The position numbers and the translations under genes were made by a program. Below the pieces are notes generated by a model, which did not search any database, was not told the DNA's origin, and saw only the letters and a program-made list of their open reading frames with translations. A stretch of 64,000 bases of DNA, taken from assembly GCF_002742285.1 (NCBI RefSeq), contig NZ_MDGM01000007.1, positions 310,001-374,000 on the forward strand, given 5' to 3'. How positions within the stretch are numbered: position 1 is the stretch's first letter; each line of letters begins with the position of its first letter. Shown here one piece after another: positions 60,572 to 64,000 of this stretch. The stretch comes from Paramylibacter kogurei. GTDB lineage: Bacteria > Pseudomonadota > Alphaproteobacteria > Rhodobacterales > Rhodobacteraceae.

Positions 60572-61776
60572 AGATAATCACGCGTGATCGGCAGACTGTT
60601 TAAATCCTTGCTCAGTTGGAATTGAAACACCACTTGGCGATCATTGCGAAAACTTGCCTCTGATATGGCCAGATAATAACGCCACATGCGGCAAAAATCG
60701 GCGTCATACATATGCGTTGCGGCATCTATATTTGCCTCGAACTGTTCGCGCCAATGGCGGATTGTTTCGGCATAATGCAAACGCCATATTTCAATATCTG
60801 TGGTGATCAGATTTTCGTTTTCGATGGCGGTTAACGCCTCTGACATGGCGGGGACATATCCACCCGGAAAGATATATTTCAAAATCCATTTGCTGGTCGC
60901 ATTGGGCGGCCCTGCGCGCCCGATTGTATGCACCAATGCAATCCCGTCGCTGACCAACAACTTGCGAATTTTTGCAAAATATTCGCCATAATGGGGCACG
61001 CCCACATGTTCAAACATGCCCACCGAAACGATGCGATCAAATGGTTCATCTAAATCGCGATAATCCATCAGACGAAATTCTACCTGCCCGTCCAGCCCCA
61101 TATCCTTGGCCCGCTGGCAAGCAACGCGATGCTGTTCACGTGACAAGGTTACACCAACAACATTCACCCCATAATCACGCGCCAGCGTTAATGCCATCCC
61201 ACCCCAACCACAGCCGATATCCAACACCCGTTGTTCTGGGGATAAATCAAGCTTGGCTGCGATATGTGCTTTTTTCTGAACCTGCGCCATTTCCAAACTG
61301 TCATCTGGGGTTCTGAAATATCCGCATGAATATTGCAGATCTTCATCCAGAAACAGGCGATACAGATCCTCTGATAAATCATAATGATGTGCGACGTTTT
61401 CTTGGGCGCGGCCCAAAATATTACGCTGTTGCAAACGGCGCAATGATTTACGTATCCCAACCAACGGGCGTTGCCACCAAATCGTGCTATTGGCAAAGCG
61501 CCCCGAATTGCGCGCAATATTGCGAATGGCAAGCGCGACAAAACCATAAAGATCATCATTCGCGATGGTCAGACGCCCATCTGTATAGGCCTCACCCACC
61601 GCCAAATCGGGGTTTTGAATGATTTTGCGCGGCAATGCGGGATCGTGAAATGTCAATGACACAACTTCGCCAGACCCATCACCAAATGCGCATTTTTGTC
61701 CATCGGCCAGATTGATTTCCAACTGGCCACGCTGGATCATTTTACCCAGCATTTGTTTGAATAAAGCCGTCCACAT
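60553..61776 (-). CDS. Cyclopropane-fatty-acyl-phospholipid synthase family protein
   Basis: A 407-residue S-adenosylmethionine enzyme. The N-terminal lipid-binding part (PDLAVGEAYTDGRLTI) precedes HHYDLSEDLYRLFLDEDLQYSCGYF, the SAM site VLDIGCGWGGMALTLA and MFEHVGVPHYGEYF. CFA synthases add a methylene to unsaturated acyl chains of membrane lipids, changing stability under acid and other stress. It is likely co-regulated with the fatty acid desaturase 24 bases upstream on the same strand, so both modify membrane lipids. Confidence 0.9.
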   Translation of the reverse strand: MWTALFKQMLGKMIQRGQLEINLADGQKCAFGDGSGEVVSLTFHDPALPRKIIQNPDLAVGEAYTDGRLTIANDDLYGFVALAIRNIARNSGRFANSTIWWQRPLVGIRKSLRRLQQRNILGRAQENVAHHYDLSEDLYRLFLDEDLQYSCGYFRTPDDSLEMAQVQKKAHIAAKLDLSPEQRVLDIGCGWGGMALTLARDYGVNVVGVTLSREQHRVACQRAKDMGLDGQVEFRLMDYRDLDEPFDRIVSVGMFEHVGVPHYGEYFAKIRKLLVSDGIALVHTIGRAGPPNATSKWILKYIFPGGYVPAMSEALTAIENENLITTDIEIWRLHYAETIRHWREQFEANIDAATHMYDADFCRMWRYYLAISEASFRNDRQVVFQFQLSKDLNSLPITRDYLYDRVS

Positions 61777-61800
61777 ATCACACCCGTTTGGGCGCGATGT

Positions 61801-62829
61801 TTAAATCCGCGCCTCTGCAAATCGCACCATACGGCGCGATTTTTCATCCCATAGATGTAGGTTTACACAAGAAAAGCTTTCCCACAATGTCAGACGTTTC
61901 ATTTCCGCCAAAACGGGATGATCTTTAATCACTTCGGACAGGCGATAAAATGGAATACGCGCATATAAATGATGCACATGGTGCACACCGATATTGCCTG
62001 TCATCCAACGCAGCGGTCCTGGTAAAACGTAATGCGAGCTGCCGTAAAGGGCGGCGTCATGCACATCCCAATCTTCGGGTTGATCCCAATGGGTTTCTTC
62101 GAATTGATGCTGAACGTAAAACAGCCAAATACCCATTGCAGCGGCAAAAAATGTGGACAGACAGAACACAAATGCAAACGCCTTGAACCCCATGAAATAA
62201 ATCAAAATGGCGGAAACGGCGACGATCCCTGCGTTGGTTCCCATTGCGCTGATCCAATATTTGATCCCATCTTTGAAATAACCAAACGGCAAACGGTTTT
62301 CGAAACCAAACACATAGATTGGTCCGATGAAAAACAACGTGATCGGGTGGCGATACAGGCGATACATTATTTTGCCCATTGTCGAACTTGCGCGGTATTC
62401 TTCGACCGTCATTGTATGAATGTCGCCGGTTCCGCGTTTTTCCAAATTGCCCGATGCGCCGTGGTGAATTGAATGGCTACGACGCCAAACGTCATAGGGT
62501 GTCAGGGTAAACACCCCAATCACGCGTCCAACCCAATCATTAGCAAGCTTGTTTGAAAATAACGATCCATGTCCGCAATCATGTTGCAACATGAACAAAC
62601 GCACCAAAAACCCGCCCGCGACCAAACACACACCCGCAGTAAGCCATAGGCTATAAAACGTGGTCCACCACGCTAAAACCCAAAGCCCGACAAACGGAGC
62701 GAATGTGACGAAAACCTCGAAAATGCTTCGGGTCATGTTGGGTTGACGGTATTTCGCCAAAACCCGCATCCAATCCTTGGCCGACATGTCGCCAGTTTCT
62801 GGCAATACTGCCGAATCCATATCTTTCAT
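61801..62829 (-). CDS. Membrane fatty acid desaturase
   Basis: A 342-residue di-iron membrane desaturase. The histidine boxes are HDCGHGSLF, RRSHSIHHGASG and GNIGVHHVHHLYARIPFYRL, set among four or more hydrophobic helices. It resembles acyl-lipid omega-type desaturases, which insert double bonds in membrane lipid chains. ATG 62829 (MKDMDSAV) is chosen; the frame to 62883 has no better start. It lies just upstream of cfa, and its product could supply the double bond that cfa then modifies; this is inferred. Confidence 0.88.
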   Translation of the reverse strand: MKDMDSAVLPETGDMSAKDWMRVLAKYRQPNMTRSIFEVFVTFAPFVGLWVLAWWTTFYSLWLTAGVCLVAGGFLVRLFMLQHDCGHGSLFSNKLANDWVGRVIGVFTLTPYDVWRRSHSIHHGASGNLEKRGTGDIHTMTVEEYRASSTMGKIMYRLYRHPITLFFIGPIYVFGFENRLPFGYFKDGIKYWISAMGTNAGIVAVSAILIYFMGFKAFAFVFCLSTFFAAAMGIWLFYVQHQFEETHWDQPEDWDVHDAALYGSSHYVLPGPLRWMTGNIGVHHVHHLYARIPFYRLSEVIKDHPVLAEMKRLTLWESFSCVNLHLWDEKSRRMVRFAEARI

Positions 62830-62973
62830 TGTGACGCCCGTATTATTTTCGTTACGCCACGTCGTTAAACTATCGCGCCCCAACTGCCTAGCGTTTAGTG
62901 CACGCCACGCGCCATATCGGGCAAAAAACCTTTCTTTTGCCGCAATTGTACGCAGATTTGCAGGGTTTTCACA

Positions 62974-63996
62974 CTATTGGCGGCGCTGCCAGCTGCGCAA
63001 TTGAGTATCGACCTTGTCCAAATACGCTTGTTTTTCGCTGGGCGATTGAAACGATGCTTTGAATGAATTTTTCGCAAGGGTTACGATATCTTCGCCCGTT
63101 AACCCAACCGCATCCGCAACTTGTTTGTAGTTTTCATTCACATATCCGCCAAAATATGACGGGTCATCGGAATTCACCGTGGCCAACAATCCCGCATTCA
63201 ATGCCTTTTTAATCGGATGCTCTTTTAAATCAGTAATCCCCTTTAGCCGTAAATTGGACAAAGGGCACATGGTCAGGGGCATTTGTTCCGCCGCCATTCG
63301 TGCCACAAGTGCGGGGTTTTCAAATGCGCGATTGCCGTGATCAACACGCGACACTTTCAAATCATCAAGTGCCGTTTCGATATAGGCCGCAGGGCCTTCT
63401 TCGCCAGCATGCGCCACGGCCTTGAACCCTTGTGCACGTGCCTTTGCAAATACGCGGCTGAATAATTCAGGGGGGCGGCCCGCCTCGGAACTATCCAAAC
63501 CCACCGCGTAAATATGTTCCTTGTGCTTGCACGCACAATTCAGCGCACCAAACGCATCTTCTTCATCCAGATGGCGCAGAAAACACATGATCAATTTCGA
63601 CGTCATATCCATTTCGCGCCCTGCTGTTTCCAGCGCAGATGAAATGCCACCCAGAACAGTTTCAAACGCAACACCGCGTTCCATATGCGCCTGCGGGTCG
63701 AAAAAGATTTCAACGTGACGCACACCTTGGCCGTGCACCTTTTCCAAATAGGCCATGGTCAGATCATAAAAATCACGCTCGTTTATCAGCACCGACATGC
63801 CCTGATAATAGACATCCAAAAAATCTTGCAGACAATCGAATTCATATGCGGCTTGAACCTCTGCCACTGAATTATACGGCAATTCCACACCATTTCGTTT
63901 CGCAAGCGCCAACATCATTTCAGGCTCTAACGTACCCTCGATATGCAAGTGTAATTCTGCCTTTGGCAATACGTCGATCAAGCTGTGAAGCGTCAT
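62974..63996 (-). CDS. Adenosine/adenine deaminase
   Basis: A 340-residue metal-dependent deaminase of the adenosine deaminase family. Metal ligands are in AELHLHIEGTLEPE, VAHAGEEG and VNSDDPSYFGGYVNENY. The last segment, with Ser-Asp-Asp-Pro followed by Tyr-Phe-Gly-Gly-Tyr, is more like adenine deaminases (ADE type) than classical adenosine deaminase, so adenine to hypoxanthine is the likelier reaction; this is an inference. The ATG is at 63996, four bases from the window end, so an upstream start cannot be excluded. It fits purine salvage with the PfkB kinase. Confidence 0.85.
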   Translation of the reverse strand: MTLHSLIDVLPKAELHLHIEGTLEPEMMLALAKRNGVELPYNSVAEVQAAYEFDCLQDFLDVYYQGMSVLINERDFYDLTMAYLEKVHGQGVRHVEIFFDPQAHMERGVAFETVLGGISSALETAGREMDMTSKLIMCFLRHLDEEDAFGALNCACKHKEHIYAVGLDSSEAGRPPELFSRVFAKARAQGFKAVAHAGEEGPAAYIETALDDLKVSRVDHGNRAFENPALVARMAAEQMPLTMCPLSNLRLKGITDLKEHPIKKALNAGLLATVNSDDPSYFGGYVNENYKQVADAVGLTGEDIVTLAKNSFKASFQSPSEKQAYLDKVDTQLRSWQRRQ

Positions 63997-64000
63997 ATAT

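Noticed and set aside
1..64000. CRISPR arrays, insertion sequences and prophage genes
   Set aside because: No regularly spaced repeats, transposase, integrase, terminase or capsid-like proteins were found on reading both strands.

Overview
The window reads as a chromosomal segment of a marine-type alphaproteobacterium of the order Rhodobacterales (Roseobacter group). This is inferred from gene content and order: pheA end, nudC, a short 4.5S-type SRP RNA, dnaX-ybaB-recR; a split Fo operon with two b-type subunits (atpI-atpB-atpE-atpF'-atpF); TRAP and tripartite tricarboxylate (Ttt) transporters; DUF1285 beside a MoxR/DUF58/DUF4159 cluster; and a GT14/sulfotransferase pair. Base composition looks moderate for the group and even along the window. 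I saw no insertion sequence, integrase, prophage gene or CRISPR array.

Layout. 1-10.9 kb is housekeeping: the last part of prephenate dehydratase, an SRPBCC protein, NudC, the SRP RNA with its own promoter, a membrane-anchored esterase, dnaX-ybaB-recR, two EamA transporters, and three haem genes (hemF, hemE, hemC). A tRNA-Leu(TAA) lies at 10.9 kb. 11-14.2 kb is a minus-strand overlapping operon of sulfatase, unknown protein and GT2 glycosyltransferase. 14.2-19.1 kb holds a TAXI-type TRAP transporter and ilvD. 19.2-21.2 kb holds a sterol-desaturase-family membrane oxygenase and a DUF1523 protein. 21.3-29 kb is a coherent uptake and catabolism block: a two-component system with a co-encoded periplasmic binding protein, divergent from tctCBA and two poorly understood enzymes (AtuA-like/DUF1446 and DUF4387). 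gabD follows.

30.7-31.1 kb is the only gene-poor stretch over 300 bases and is full of hairpins. Next come an Hsp20 gene with a close sigma-32 promoter match and a possible RNA thermometer, an S1-type protease, glcDEF (glycolate oxidase), and the MoxR-DUF58-BatA-like-VWA cluster. 43.3-54 kb has DUF1285, gnd, a 52-aa lipoprotein divergent from a TetR regulator with two palindromic operators between them, polA, a 58-aa zinc protein, a HIT protein, a GT14 glycosyltransferase divergent from a sulfotransferase, an adenosine-kinase-like PfkB kinase, and nth. 54-64 kb has an AraC-MGMT fusion, an OmpA lipoprotein, a FadR-type regulator, the Fo ATP synthase operon, two PaaI thioesterases, cfa, a fatty acid desaturase and an adenosine/adenine deaminase.

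Most interesting points. (1) The tct block combines a three-part sensor, a transporter and the AtuA/DUF4387 pair, which suggests an undescribed carboxylate catabolic route. (2) The same TGGT-N11-ACCAATT element sits before glcD and before the distant FadR-type regulator, which suggests that it is the glycolate regulator. (3) Two 15-bp palindromes spaced 20 bp apart lie between the TetR gene and a lipoprotein gene too short for routine annotation. (4) The hsp20 leader may be a thermosensor. (5) HemF lacks its usual C-terminal tail. (6) The sulfatase has Ala in place of Pro in its Cys-x-Pro-x-Arg signature.
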